NCBI GenBank assembly: GCA_046348225.1
Contig: JAXMEQ010000002.1
Coordinates: forward strand, 62,001 to 126,000
Direction of reading: 5' to 3'
Length of the DNA: 64,000 bases
Origin: JAXMEQ01 sp046348225
GTDB lineage: Bacteria; Pseudomonadota; Gammaproteobacteria; Burkholderiales; Burkholderiaceae_C
The notes beneath the pieces were generated by a model, which saw only the letters and a list, made by a program, of their open reading frames with translations, made no database searches and was not told the DNA's origin. Positions within the stretch are counted from its first letter, which is position 1. The number at the start of each line of letters is the position of its first letter. Below, in pieces: positions 17,801-25,863 of this stretch. A program made the position numbers and the translations under genes.

Positions 17801-18736
17801 CACCGTGAGCGAGGTTTCCGCCACGTTGGTGGCCAGCACGATGCGCCGGCCACTGTGGCTGTCGAACACGCGGTCCTGTTCGGCCTGGCTCAGGCGCGCG
17901 AACAGCGGCAGCACCTCGGCGTTGCGCGTCAGCGGGCTGTGCGACAGGTGTTTGCGCAGGTGGTCGGCCGCCTCGCGGATTTCGCGCTCGCCGGGCAGAA
18001 ACACCAGAATGTCGCCCCCCGCATTGCCCACCCACAGCTCGTCCACCGCCTCGGCGATGGCGTCGTTCAGGTCGTGCTCGCGGGTCTCCTCGAACGGCCG
18101 CCAGCGCTGTTCCACCGGGAACATGCGGCCCGAGACCATGATCACCGGCGCCGGGCCGTTCCTGGAGGCGAAATGGCGTGCAAACCGGTCGGCGTCAATC
18201 GTGGCCGACGTGACAATGACCTTCAGGTCGGGCCGGCGCGGCAGGATCTCGCGCAGGTAGCCCAGCAGAAAGTCGATGTTCAGGCTGCGCTCGTGCGCCT
18301 CGTCGATGATGAGGGTGTCGTACGCCTTGAGCAGCGGATCGGTCTGCGTCTCGGCCAGCAAGATGCCGTCGGTCATGAGCTTGACCGAAGCGTCGCGGCT
18401 CAGCCGGTCCTGGAAGCGCACCTTGTAGCCCACCACCTCGCCCAGCGGCGTGTTCAGCTCTTCGGCAATGCGCTTGGCCACGCTGCTGGCGGCAATGCGC
18501 CGCGGCTGGGTGTGGCCGATCAGCTGGCCCTTCTGCCCCGCAGGCGCATTGAGCTTGCCGCGCCCCATGGCGAGTGCGATCTTGGGCAGCTGCGTGGTTT
18601 TGCCGGAACCCGTTTCGCCGCAGACAATGACCACCTGGTTCGCCGCGATGGCGGCGGTGATCTCGTCGCGCTTGCCCGAGACGGGCAGGGATTCGGGGAA
18701 GGTGATGCTCAGGGGCGGCAAGGCTCGGTCACTCAA
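14855..18736 (-). CDS. hrpA: ATP-dependent RNA helicase, HrpA
   Basis: A 1293-residue DEAH-box helicase, the usual HrpA length. Near the N-terminus GETGSGKTTQLPK is motif I, followed by DEAHERS (motif II), SATID (motif III) and QRAGRCGR (motif VI). The helicase-associated HA2 and OB-fold domains and the long HrpA-specific C-terminal part (DUF3418) follow. HrpA rescues stalled ribosomes on mRNA in E. coli. Residues about 983-1003 (EPKIAAARTDAAQGATKN) are encoded by a copy of the dispersed repeat, in a low-complexity Ala/Pro linker just ahead of the conserved YTGWTFGELPELM region. It reads leftward towards the duplicated aminotransferase end. Confidence 0.95.
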   Translation of the reverse strand: MSDRALPPLSITFPESLPVSGKRDEITAAIAANQVVIVCGETGSGKTTQLPKIALAMGRGKLNAPAGQKGQLIGHTQPRRIAASSVAKRIAEELNTPLGEVVGYKVRFQDRLSRDASVKLMTDGILLAETQTDPLLKAYDTLIIDEAHERSLNIDFLLGYLREILPRRPDLKVIVTSATIDADRFARHFASRNGPAPVIMVSGRMFPVEQRWRPFEETREHDLNDAIAEAVDELWVGNAGGDILVFLPGEREIREAADHLRKHLSHSPLTRNAEVLPLFARLSQAEQDRVFDSHSGRRIVLATNVAETSLTVPGIRYVIDSGTARVKRYSFRSKVEQLLVEPVSQAAANQRAGRCGRVANGICIRLYDEKDFNSRPRFTDPEILRSSLAGVILRMKSLHLGDVAQFPFIEAPSGRAIADGYQLLNELGAVDDANELTPIGRELAKLPLDPRVGRMILEARSRGALDEVLVIASALSVQDVRDRPMDAQQQADQAHAKFDDEKSEFSGYLKLWKWINDARGGHNKEHKLSNRQYEALLRQNFVNMRRVREWRDIHTQLHTVVAEHQWRLNTQPASYEELHKSMLAGLLGNIGCKLEDEDVYLGARGIKFHRHPGAHLSKKPGRWIVAAELVETTRLFGRGLANIEPQWIEQVAGHLLKKQLLDPHWEKKAAEVMALERATLYGLVVYSGRRVNFGRVDLHAAREIFIREALVAGQWETKLPFLAANQKLIRQVEELEHKSRRQDVLVDDELIFAFYDQQVPADICSGHAFEQWYRAEVRQNPDLLKLTRDELMRHEAAGITTNAFPKTLRMGGVDCAATYLHEPGDPRDGLTVTVPLFVLNQVSDERAEWLVPGMLKDKIQALLKSLPQRPRSRFVPLPESASRLAAALSTPEAWGHGSLTDALLKRVRDETSLDVKRADFKLDMLPAHLFMNFRVVDEHGRQLGTGRNLGALKAELGAQARGAFQALAGLKVAAAPATAPGSEPKIAAARTDAAQGATKNVATPASPARPADQRYTGWTFGELPELMEIRKGGQTLIGFPALIDDGEAVRIEVFDEPEVATARHRAGLRRLFALQIKDALKYLEKNIPDLQKMAVAYMPLGTQEELRDQIIDVALDRAFLLEPLPQDEFDFKRRVDEGRGRLTLIANEVARLAGVILLEYGAAMRKLKDTKNQPDATADVVQQLQRLVPKRFLASTPWPQLQHFARYLKAITLRLDKLRTDPARDAQKLAELRPQEQRYWRLVAERKGTVDARMSEFRWLLEELRVSFFAQELRTPQPVSIKRLDKVWGQLNQ
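15730..15788 (+). repeat. Dispersed repeat, copy R3 (inside hrpA)
   Basis: TTGCTACATTTTTTGTAGCG, then TTGCGCAGCATC, then GTGCGGGCTG match the family. It lies antisense to hrpA and is read as AAARTDAAQGATKNVAT, the same frame used by the nadE copy (FAARVESAQGAIKIVAT). It falls in a flexible linker of HrpA. Confidence 0.85.
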
Positions 18737-18778
18737 AGCCCGTGATTATCGGCGCTCGGGCGGCGCGGCGCGGGGGCG

Positions 18779-20002
18779 CTACACCGAGTCGCCGCCCGGC
18801 AGCTCGGCGATCTGGCCCGCGGACTGGTCGAACCACGCCACCCGGCTCGGGTAAGCCCAGGCGCTGCGCGACATCGCGCGCGCCATGGCCACCGCGCTGG
18901 CCGCCCGGATGTTCGGGTGCGCCGCCGCCAGTACCCCCACCCCCAGGTCGGCCACCCAATGGGTTTCGCTTTCGTCCTTGAGGGTGGTTTCGTCGCTGGT
19001 GTTGAGCGCCACCGGTCGGCTCAACCGGGTGGCGATCGAGCGGGCCATGCGCACCAGCCGCTCGGGGTTGCGCAGGTTGCGCATCAGCAGCAGGAACCCG
19101 TCGTCGCCCAGCCGCCCCATCTCCACCTGGCCGCCCACCGCCCGGCGCAACCGGCCGGCGCTGACAAACAGCGCATGGTTGACCGCCGCGCGCCCATGCA
19201 GCTTTTCCAGCGCATACAGGTTGCTGATGGACACCGCGATCACGCCCACCGACAGCGGCTCGCCGTCGTGGCGGTAAAACGCCGCACCCACCATCTGGCC
19301 GGTTTCGGCATGCGAACGCATGCGCGTGACCGGGTCGTAGGCGGGGCCGTAGGCCATCACCTGGCGCAGCTCGATGAGGTACGAATAGCGCCCCCACAGC
19401 ACCGCCGCAATCACGCCCAGGTAGGCCATGGCGGACACCGCATTCAGGGCGTGCAGGGTCCAGTGCACGTGGCCGCCGGCCACGGCCGTCCAGCTCAGGC
19501 CGCACAGCGCCAGCAGCATGAAGAACACCGACGACACCGCCGCCCAGGTGAGCCGGTCGCCGCGCAGCGCGCTGCGCACGGCCACGCCCAGCGCCACCAC
19601 GCCCAGCAGGCAGGCCACCACCGAGCTGAACACCAGCGCCTGGTGTGGCTCCAGCGCCCAGCCCAGTGCCAGTACCCCCAGGCCCAGGCAGGCCAGCCCG
19701 CCCTGCGCACGACGGGCCGCGCTGCGGCGGCGCAGGTGGCCCAGCATGAACAGCAGCATGTAGGCCAGCAAGGTCGACGTGACAACCGCCACGTGGGCCA
19801 GCACGCGGTCCTGGGTGGCGACGTCGTCCATGGGCAGCCAGCGCAGGTAGGCCAGCACGAACAGGGCCGAGGCGACGGCGGAGATGGCAGCGTTGGTGGC
19901 CACGCGGCGCAGCCCGCGCACATAGGCAAACACCGAGCCGGCGAGCATCAGTGCCACAGTGCCGAAGTAGCCGCCCCAGAACCCTACTGCAATTGTTTCC
20001 AT
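18779..20002 (-). CDS. Membrane protein with a degenerate GGDEF-like domain
   Basis: A 407-residue protein. The first 230 residues hold about seven hydrophobic helices, forming an integral membrane sensor-like region. Residues about 240-400 resemble a GGDEF (diguanylate cyclase) fold, opening YDPVTRMRSHAETGQMVGAA, but the signature loop reads RLGDDGFLLLM where an active enzyme has R-GGDEF. The catalytic glutamate and second glycine are lost, so it is unlikely to make cyclic di-GMP; it may bind nucleotide or act as a scaffold. I placed the start at METIAVGFWGGYFG (20002). It is divergent from argA by 148 bases and lies 42 bases from hrpA. Confidence 0.75.
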   Translation of the reverse strand: METIAVGFWGGYFGTVALMLAGSVFAYVRGLRRVATNAAISAVASALFVLAYLRWLPMDDVATQDRVLAHVAVVTSTLLAYMLLFMLGHLRRRSAARRAQGGLACLGLGVLALGWALEPHQALVFSSVVACLLGVVALGVAVRSALRGDRLTWAAVSSVFFMLLALCGLSWTAVAGGHVHWTLHALNAVSAMAYLGVIAAVLWGRYSYLIELRQVMAYGPAYDPVTRMRSHAETGQMVGAAFYRHDGEPLSVGVIAVSISNLYALEKLHGRAAVNHALFVSAGRLRRAVGGQVEMGRLGDDGFLLLMRNLRNPERLVRMARSIATRLSRPVALNTSDETTLKDESETHWVADLGVGVLAAAHPNIRAASAVAMARAMSRSAWAYPSRVAWFDQSAGQIAELPGGDSV

Positions 20003-20150
20003 GCCGGCGTGACGCCCTTTTGAACAGGCCTGACTGTAGTGGCTGCCATGGGGCGGCGCAACGGGCGGCAAACGCACTTACACTCGATGCGCAATACAGC
20101 ACCGCCGAAAACGGCCTTAAGTCACAAGAATCGCACACCGCCACCGCGCC

Positions 20151-21500
20151 ATGTCTGCCGTCTTCAACTTCACCTTCGTGCCCTGGTTCCGCTCGGTGGC
20201 GCCCTACATCCACACGCACCGCGGCAAGACCTTCGTGGTCGGCATCTGTGGCGAGGCGATTGCCGCCGGCAAGCTGCAGCACCTGGCGCAGGACCTGGCC
20301 CTGATCCAGAGCATGGGCGTGAAGATCGTGCTGGTGCACGGCTTCCGGCCGCAGGTGAACGAGCAGCTCAAGGCCAAGGGCCACGAGGCCCGCTACTCGC
20401 ACGGCATGCGCATCACCGACGAAGTGGCACTCGACTGTGCGCAGGAGGCCGCTGGCCAGCTGCGCTACGAGATTGAGGCCGCTTTCAGCCAGGGCTTGCC
20501 CAATACACCGATGGCCGGCTCCACGGTTCGCGTCATATCCGGCAACTTCATCACCGCGCGACCCGTCGGCGTGCTCGATGGCGTGGACTTCCAGCACAGC
20601 GGCCTGGTGCGCAAGGTGGACGTGGCCGGCATCACCCGCACGCTGGATTTTGGCGCGATGGTGCTGCTGTCACCGTTCGGCTTCTCCCCCACGGGCGAAG
20701 CCTTCAACCTGACGATGGAAGAAGTCGCCACCAGCGTGGCCATCGCGCTGCAGGCCGACAAGCTGATTTTCGTGACCGAGATCCCGGGCATCCGCATCAA
20801 GCCCGACGAGCCCGAGAGCGACGACAACCCGATCGACACCGAACTGCCCCTGGCCGCCGCCGAGGCCCTGCTGGCCCGGGCTGAACCCGGCCAGCGCCCG
20901 ACCGACACCGCGTTCTACCTGCAGCACTGCGTGAAGGCCTGCAAGGCCGGTGTGGAGCGCAGCCACATCCTGCCGTTTGCACTGGATGGCGCGCTGCTGC
21001 TCGAAATCTACGTGCACGACGGGGTGGGCACGATGATCATTGACGAAAAGCTGGAGAGCCTGCGCGAGGCCACGGCCGACGACGTGGGCGGCATCCTGCA
21101 GCTGATCGAACCGTTCGAGAAGGACGGCACGCTGGTCAAGCGCAGCCGCACCGAGATCGAGCGCGACGCGGCCAACTACAGCGTCATTGAGCACGATGGC
21201 GTGATCTTCGCCTGCGCCGCGCTCTACCCCTACCCCGAGGCCCGTACCGCCGAGATGGCGGCGCTGACCGTGTCACCGCAAAGCCAGGGCCAGGGCGATG
21301 GGGAAAAGGTGCTCAAGCGCATCGAGCAGCGCGCCCGCGCCATGGGGCTGGACAGCATTTTTGTGCTGACCACCCGCACCATGCACTGGTTCTTGAAGCG
21401 CGGCTTTGTGCAGGTGGACCCGGACTGGCTGCCCGAGGCGCGCAAGCGCAAGTACAACTGGGACCGCAAGAGCCTGGTGCTGGTGAAAAAGCTCACCTGA
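20151..21500 (+). CDS. argA: Amino-acid N-acetyltransferase (N-acetylglutamate synthase), ArgA
   Basis: A 449-residue cytosolic enzyme for the first step of arginine synthesis, acetyl-CoA plus glutamate to N-acetylglutamate. It has the classical two-domain form: an amino-acid kinase-like domain (about 1-285, with VLVHGFRPQVNEQL and SPFGFSPTGEAFNL) that usually binds the feedback inhibitor arginine, and a C-terminal GNAT domain (about 305-449, with AALTVSPQSQGQGDGEKVLK as the acetyl-CoA loop). Length matches E. coli ArgA (443). It is convergent with dsbB; a short GC-rich palindrome lies between the stops. Confidence 0.94.
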   Translation: MSAVFNFTFVPWFRSVAPYIHTHRGKTFVVGICGEAIAAGKLQHLAQDLALIQSMGVKIVLVHGFRPQVNEQLKAKGHEARYSHGMRITDEVALDCAQEAAGQLRYEIEAAFSQGLPNTPMAGSTVRVISGNFITARPVGVLDGVDFQHSGLVRKVDVAGITRTLDFGAMVLLSPFGFSPTGEAFNLTMEEVATSVAIALQADKLIFVTEIPGIRIKPDEPESDDNPIDTELPLAAAEALLARAEPGQRPTDTAFYLQHCVKACKAGVERSHILPFALDGALLLEIYVHDGVGTMIIDEKLESLREATADDVGGILQLIEPFEKDGTLVKRSRTEIERDAANYSVIEHDGVIFACAALYPYPEARTAEMAALTVSPQSQGQGDGEKVLKRIEQRARAMGLDSIFVLTTRTMHWFLKRGFVQVDPDWLPEARKRKYNWDRKSLVLVKKLT

Positions 21501-21519
21501 GCCCGGGCCCGGGTGCCAG

Positions 21520-22023
21520 TCAGCGGCGCCGCAGCAGCCGCGCCAGCAGCACCGCAAACGCAACACTGAACAGCGCGAACCACAGGAACGACCAGTTGGC
21601 GATGGAGCCGCCGAGGAAGGTCCAGTCCACCTTGGTGCAGTCGCCACTGCCCTTGAAGATCATGGGCACGGCGCGCTTGAGCGGGAAGGTCTCGATCATC
21701 CCGTAGAAATCGCGCCCGCAGGACACGATCTCGGGCGGGTACCACTGCAGCCAGCTCTGGCGCGCCGCGACAAAGGCGCCGAAGCCGGCGAACAGCAGGG
21801 CCACCCCGCCGAACCCGAGCATCAGGCCTTTTCGGGCTGTAGCCCCCGCCAGCGCTGCGCAGACTGCTATCAAAATGAGTGCATAGCGCTGCACGATGCA
21901 CATCGGGCAAGGCTCCAGGCCCAACCCGTGCTGCAGGTACAGGCCAAACGCCAGCATGGCCACACAGACCAGGGCCACCCCACCAAACACCCGGCGCGGG
22001 TGCGTTTCAAACCAGTTCAGCAA
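21520..22023 (-). CDS. dsbB: Disulfide bond formation protein B, DsbB
   Basis: A 167-residue inner-membrane protein with four helices that reoxidises DsbA and passes electrons to quinone. Both cysteine pairs are present: Cys39-x-x-Cys42 in EPCPMCIVQR and Cys102/Cys129 in the second periplasmic loop. The second helix and following loop (residues about 48-63, LILIAVCAALAGATA) are encoded by a copy of the dispersed repeat, read in the same frame as other forward copies. It starts 29 bases after cysA on the same strand and may be cotranscribed with it. Confidence 0.94.
   Translation of the reverse strand: MLNWFETHPRRVFGGVALVCVAMLAFGLYLQHGLGLEPCPMCIVQRYALILIAVCAALAGATARKGLMLGFGGVALLFAGFGAFVAARQSWLQWYPPEIVSCGRDFYGMIETFPLKRAVPMIFKGSGDCTKVDWTFLGGSIANWSFLWFALFSVAFAVLLARLLRRR
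21829..21880 (-). repeat. Dispersed repeat, copy R4 (inside dsbB)
   Basis: On the minus strand TTTTGATAGCAG, then CTGCGCAG, then GGGGGCTACAGCCC match the body of the repeat; the left half of the head is poorly kept. It is read in frame as LIAVCAALAGATA within a membrane helix of DsbB, so hydrophobic selection seems to have reshaped it. Confidence 0.65.
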
Positions 22024-22052
22024 AGCACGTTCCCCAACACGGCACAGCCGCG

Positions 22053-23090
22053 TCAGGCGGTGCCCTCCTCAAACACACGGGCGCGGCGCGGTGTGGCCAC
22101 CAGCGTCTCGCCCTCCCGAAAACCAAGCGACCGGAATTGTTGCGCAGGAATCTGCGCCTCAATCACCGGGTCCCTGGCGGCATTGTCCGCTGGTTGGTGG
22201 TCATCCACGGGAATAAGTTCCAGCCGCGCAATCGGCCCCACCACAATGGCGCGGCCCAGCTGCACCACGATGCCGCGCTGGCGGCCAGTGCTGTCCACGC
22301 CAGCGCCCGGCGCGTAACGCTCCAGGTCCAGTTCATGCGGGCGCACATAGCCGGTGCCGGGAATCAGGTTCACATCGCCCAGGAAGCCATAGACAAAGGG
22401 GCTGGCCGGGTGGTCCCACACCGCCTGCGGCGAACCCACCTGCTCCACCCGGCCGCTGTTCATCAGCACCACGCGGTCGGCCACTTCCAGCGCCTCTTCC
22501 TGGTCGTGCGTCACGAACACGCTGGTCACGTGCAGTTCGTCGTGCAGGCGGCGCAGCCAGCGGCGCAGTTCCTTGCGCACCTTGGCGTCCAGCGCGCCGA
22601 ACGGCTCGTCCAGCAGCAGCACCTTGGGCTCCACGGCCAGCGCACGGGCCAGCGCAATGCGCTGGCGCTGCCCGCCCGACAGCTGAGACGGGAAGCGGTC
22701 GGCCAGCCAGTCCAGCTGCACCAGACCCAGCAGGTCGTGCACCTTCTGCCTGATCTGCGCTTCGCTGGGGCGCTGGCTGCGCGGCTTGACACGCAGGCCA
22801 AAGGCCACGTTCTCGAACACCGTCATGTGGCGGAACAGCGCGTAGTGCTGGAACACAAAGCCCACCTGACGCTCGCGCACGTGCACGTCGGTGGTGTCTT
22901 CCCCGCTGAACAGGATGCTGCCGCGGTCGGCGGTTTCCAGCCCCGCGATGATGCGCAGCAGCGTGGTCTTGCCGCAGCCTGACGGGCCCAGCAGGGCCAC
23001 CAGTTCGCCGGAGTCGATGTCCAGCGACACATCGCGCAGCGCGTGGAAGTCGCCAAACTGCTTGCTGACATTGCGGATTTCGATGCTCAT
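22053..23090 (-). CDS. cysA: Sulfate/thiosulfate ABC transporter ATP-binding protein, CysA
   Basis: A 345-residue ATPase that energises sulfate import with CysT, CysW and a binding protein. Walker A is GPSGCGKTT (about 35-43), the signature is LSGGQRQR, and Walker B is LLLDEPFGALD followed by the VTHDQEEA switch. A C-terminal TOBE-like domain (about 235-345) follows, as in CysA. The ATG overlaps the cysW stop by 4 bases (ATGA), confirming the operon hydrolase-sbp-cysT-cysW-cysA. Confidence 0.96.
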   Translation of the reverse strand: MSIEIRNVSKQFGDFHALRDVSLDIDSGELVALLGPSGCGKTTLLRIIAGLETADRGSILFSGEDTTDVHVRERQVGFVFQHYALFRHMTVFENVAFGLRVKPRSQRPSEAQIRQKVHDLLGLVQLDWLADRFPSQLSGGQRQRIALARALAVEPKVLLLDEPFGALDAKVRKELRRWLRRLHDELHVTSVFVTHDQEEALEVADRVVLMNSGRVEQVGSPQAVWDHPASPFVYGFLGDVNLIPGTGYVRPHELDLERYAPGAGVDSTGRQRGIVVQLGRAIVVGPIARLELIPVDDHQPADNAARDPVIEAQIPAQQFRSLGFREGETLVATPRRARVFEEGTA

Positions 23091-23995
23091 GTGCTTTCCT
23101 TCAGGATCAGGGGCGCCACGGCATGCGGCGCCTCGGGGGGCAGCTCGGCGGCCGCCTTCATCTCACGCTCGTGGCGCCACTCCACGACCGACTTGATCGC
23201 CAGCGTGACCAGCGCCAGCAGCGCCAGCAGCGAAGCCACGGCAAACGCGGCCACCGACTGGTATTCGTTGTAGAGCACTTCCACGTGCAGCGGCATGGTG
23301 TTGGTCTGCCCGCGGATGTGGCCCGACACCACCGACACCGCGCCGAACTCGCCCATGGCCCGCGCGTTGCACAGGATCACGCCGTACAGCAGGCCCCACT
23401 TGATGTTGGGCAGCGTGACGTACCAGAAGGTCTGCCAGCCGGTGGCGCCCAGTACGATGGCCGCCTGCTCCTCTTCATTGCCCTGGGCCTGCATCAGCGG
23501 GATGAGTTCGCGGGCGATGAACGGAAACGTCACGAAGATCGTGGCCAGCACGATGCCCGGCACCGCAAAGATGATCTTGATGTCATGCGCCGCCAGCCAC
23601 GGGCCCAGCCAGCCCTGGGCGCCGAACACCAGCACGTAGATCAGCCCCGCTACCACCGGCGAGACGGAAAACGGCAGGTCGACCAGCGTGATGAGAAAGG
23701 CCTTGCCACGGAACTCGTACTTGGCGATTGCCCAGGCGGCCGCGATGCCGAACACCAGGTTCAGCGGCACCGCAATGGCCGCCGTGATGAGTGTGAGGCG
23801 GATGGCGCTCCAGGCGTCGGGTTCCTTCAGGGCTTCCCAGTAGGCGCCCCAGCCCTTGCGCAGCGCTTCGGCAAACACCGCCGCCAGGGGCAGCACCAGA
23901 AACAGCGCCATGAAGGCCAGCGCCAGCCCGATCAGCGTGTAGCGGACCCAGGCCGCCTCGGTGGAGGTGTGGGATTTGCGTTCAATGCCGCTCAT
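23087..23995 (-). CDS. cysW: Sulfate ABC transporter permease, CysW
   Basis: A 302-residue inner-membrane permease with six predicted helices. The cytoplasmic EAA loop reads EEEQAAIVLGATGWQTFWYV, the contact site for CysA. The start at 23995 (MSGIERKSHTSTEAAW) overlaps the cysT stop as ATGA; the longer open frame upstream is antisense noise over cysT. The C-terminal tail AELPPEAPHAVAP is encoded by sequence that weakly resembles a second repeat type seen at 61742. Confidence 0.95.
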   Translation of the reverse strand: MSGIERKSHTSTEAAWVRYTLIGLALAFMALFLVLPLAAVFAEALRKGWGAYWEALKEPDAWSAIRLTLITAAIAVPLNLVFGIAAAWAIAKYEFRGKAFLITLVDLPFSVSPVVAGLIYVLVFGAQGWLGPWLAAHDIKIIFAVPGIVLATIFVTFPFIARELIPLMQAQGNEEEQAAIVLGATGWQTFWYVTLPNIKWGLLYGVILCNARAMGEFGAVSVVSGHIRGQTNTMPLHVEVLYNEYQSVAAFAVASLLALLALVTLAIKSVVEWRHEREMKAAAELPPEAPHAVAPLILKEST

Positions 23996-24870
23996 GCCGG
24001 TGCCCCCGAACGCTTGCGCTGCCAGGCCTGCAAGCCGTTGATGACCAGCAGCAGGATGAAGCTGAGCACCAGCATCACCAGCGCGACCGCCGTGGCGCCG
24101 GCATAGTCGTACTGCTCCAGCTTGCTGATGATGATCAGCGGCGTGATTTCCGACACCATGGGCATGTTGCCCGCGATGAAGATCACCGAGCCGTACTCGC
24201 CGATGGCACGCGCAAAGGCCAGCGCAAAGCCGGTCAGCAGCGCCGGCAGGATGGCTGGCAGGATCACGCGCAGAAAGGTCTGCAGCCGCGTCGCGCCCAG
24301 GCACAGCGCAGCCTCTTCCAGCTCCTTTTCAGCGTCTTCCAGCACCGGCTGCACCGTACGCACCACAAACGGCAGGCCGATGAAGATCAGCGCAATCACC
24401 ACGCCCGTGGGGTTGAAGGCCAGCTTGATGCCGTGGGGCTCGAAGAACTGCCCCACCCAGCCATTGCCGGCCAGCAGCGCGGTGAGCGAGATGCCGGCCA
24501 CGGCGGTGGGCAATGCAAAAGGCAGGTCCACCAGCGCATCCACGATCTTCTTGCCCGGGAAGCTGTAGCGAACCAGCACCCAGGCCACCAGCAGCCCGGC
24601 CACCAGGTTGACCAGCGCCGCGAGCAACGAGGCGCCAAACGTCAGCCGGTACGACGCCACCACGCGCGGCGAGCTGATGGCGGCCCAGAAGGCGTCCCCG
24701 CTCAGCGTGAATGTCTTGAAGACCAGCGCCGACAGCGGCACCAGCACGATCAGGCTCAGGTAGAAAAGCGTGAAGCCCAGCGTCAGCCGGAAGCCGGGCA
24801 GCACGCGCCGCGTGGGGCGACGTACTGGCGCCGCGCCCGCAGGCGGGCTGGTCAATGCAGCAGCGGACAT
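23992..24870 (-). CDS. cysT: Sulfate ABC transporter permease, CysT (CysU)
   Basis: A 292-residue inner-membrane permease with six predicted helices and the EAA loop LEEAALCLGATRLQTFLRVI. It forms the translocation pore with CysW. It lies 3 bases after the sulfate-binding protein gene and overlaps cysW by 4 bases. The N-terminal 25 residues are cytoplasmic and proline/arginine-rich. Confidence 0.95.
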   Translation of the reverse strand: MSAAALTSPPAGAAPVRRPTRRVLPGFRLTLGFTLFYLSLIVLVPLSALVFKTFTLSGDAFWAAISSPRVVASYRLTFGASLLAALVNLVAGLLVAWVLVRYSFPGKKIVDALVDLPFALPTAVAGISLTALLAGNGWVGQFFEPHGIKLAFNPTGVVIALIFIGLPFVVRTVQPVLEDAEKELEEAALCLGATRLQTFLRVILPAILPALLTGFALAFARAIGEYGSVIFIAGNMPMVSEITPLIIISKLEQYDYAGATAVALVMLVLSFILLLVINGLQAWQRKRSGAPA

Positions 24871-24873
24871 GGC

Positions 24874-25863
24874 TTAGCGGACGGTGTAGAGCTTGTCAAA
24901 CTGGCCGCCGTCGTTGAAGTGCACCTTTTGCGCTTCGGACAGCGAGCCAAAAAACTCCGACACCGGCACCAGCGTCAGCGGCTTGAACACGCTGGCGTGT
25001 CTGGTCAGCACGGCGGCCGAACGCGGGCGGATGGCGTGGCGGGCGGCAATCTCCTGCCCTTCGTCGGAGTACAGATAGTCCAGGTAGGCCTTGGCCAGCT
25101 CACCAGTGCCCTTCTTGGCGGTGGACCGCTCCACCACGGCCACCGGGTTTTCGGCCACGATGCTGATGGACGGGTGGATCGCATCCACCTTGCCGGCGCC
25201 AAACTCCTTGTCCACCGACAGCACTTCCGACTCAAACGTCACCAGCACGTCGCCGATGTTGCGCTGCAGGAAGACTGCCGTGGCGTCGCGCCCGCCGCGG
25301 GCCAGCACCGGCACGTTCTTGTAGAGCTTGCCCACAAACTCGGCGGCCTGGGCGTCCGTGCCACCCTTCTTGCGCACATAGCTCCAGGCGGCCAGGTAAG
25401 CCATGCGGCCATTGCCGCCGGTCTTGGGGTTCACCACCACCACCTGGATGCCGGGCTTGACCAGGTCGTCCCAGTCCTTGATGCCCTTGGGGTTGCCGTT
25501 GCGCACCAGGAACAGCATGGTCGAGGTGGTGGGCGCCGCATTGTTGGGGAAGCGCTTCGCCCAGTCCTTGGCGACCACGCCTTTTTCAGCGAGGAACTCC
25601 ACGTCCGTGGTGGTGTTCATGGTCACCACATCGGCATCCAGCCCGTCAGCCACGGCCCGTGCCTGCGCGCTGGACCCGCCATGCGACTGGTCCACCTTCA
25701 CGTCCTTGCCGGTGGTCTTCTTGTAGTGGGCGGCAAAGGCGGCGTTGAAGTCCTTGTAGAACTCGCGGGAGACGTCATACGACGCGTTCAGCAGCGTCTG
25801 GGCCGACGCCAGCGAGCCGGTGGCCAGCGCCAGGCTGGCCAGGAGGGATTTGAGGTTTTTCAT
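24874..25863 (-). CDS. Sulfate-binding periplasmic protein (Sbp/CysP family), Sec-exported
   Basis: A 329-residue periplasmic protein with a Sec signal peptide (about 1-21, ending GSLASA|Q). The mature protein contains NASYDVSREFYKDFNAAF, DQSHGGSSAQARAVADGL and NPKTGGNGRMAYLAAWSY, the diagnostic stretches of prokaryotic sulfate-binding proteins. It delivers sulfate or thiosulfate to CysTWA, whose genes follow at once. Its ATG overlaps the upstream hydrolase stop by 4 bases. A second, Tat-type paralogue lies at 28820-29848. Confidence 0.95.
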   Translation of the reverse strand: MKNLKSLLASLALATGSLASAQTLLNASYDVSREFYKDFNAAFAAHYKKTTGKDVKVDQSHGGSSAQARAVADGLDADVVTMNTTTDVEFLAEKGVVAKDWAKRFPNNAAPTTSTMLFLVRNGNPKGIKDWDDLVKPGIQVVVVNPKTGGNGRMAYLAAWSYVRKKGGTDAQAAEFVGKLYKNVPVLARGGRDATAVFLQRNIGDVLVTFESEVLSVDKEFGAGKVDAIHPSISIVAENPVAVVERSTAKKGTGELAKAYLDYLYSDEGQEIAARHAIRPRSAAVLTRHASVFKPLTLVPVSEFFGSLSEAQKVHFNDGGQFDKLYTVR

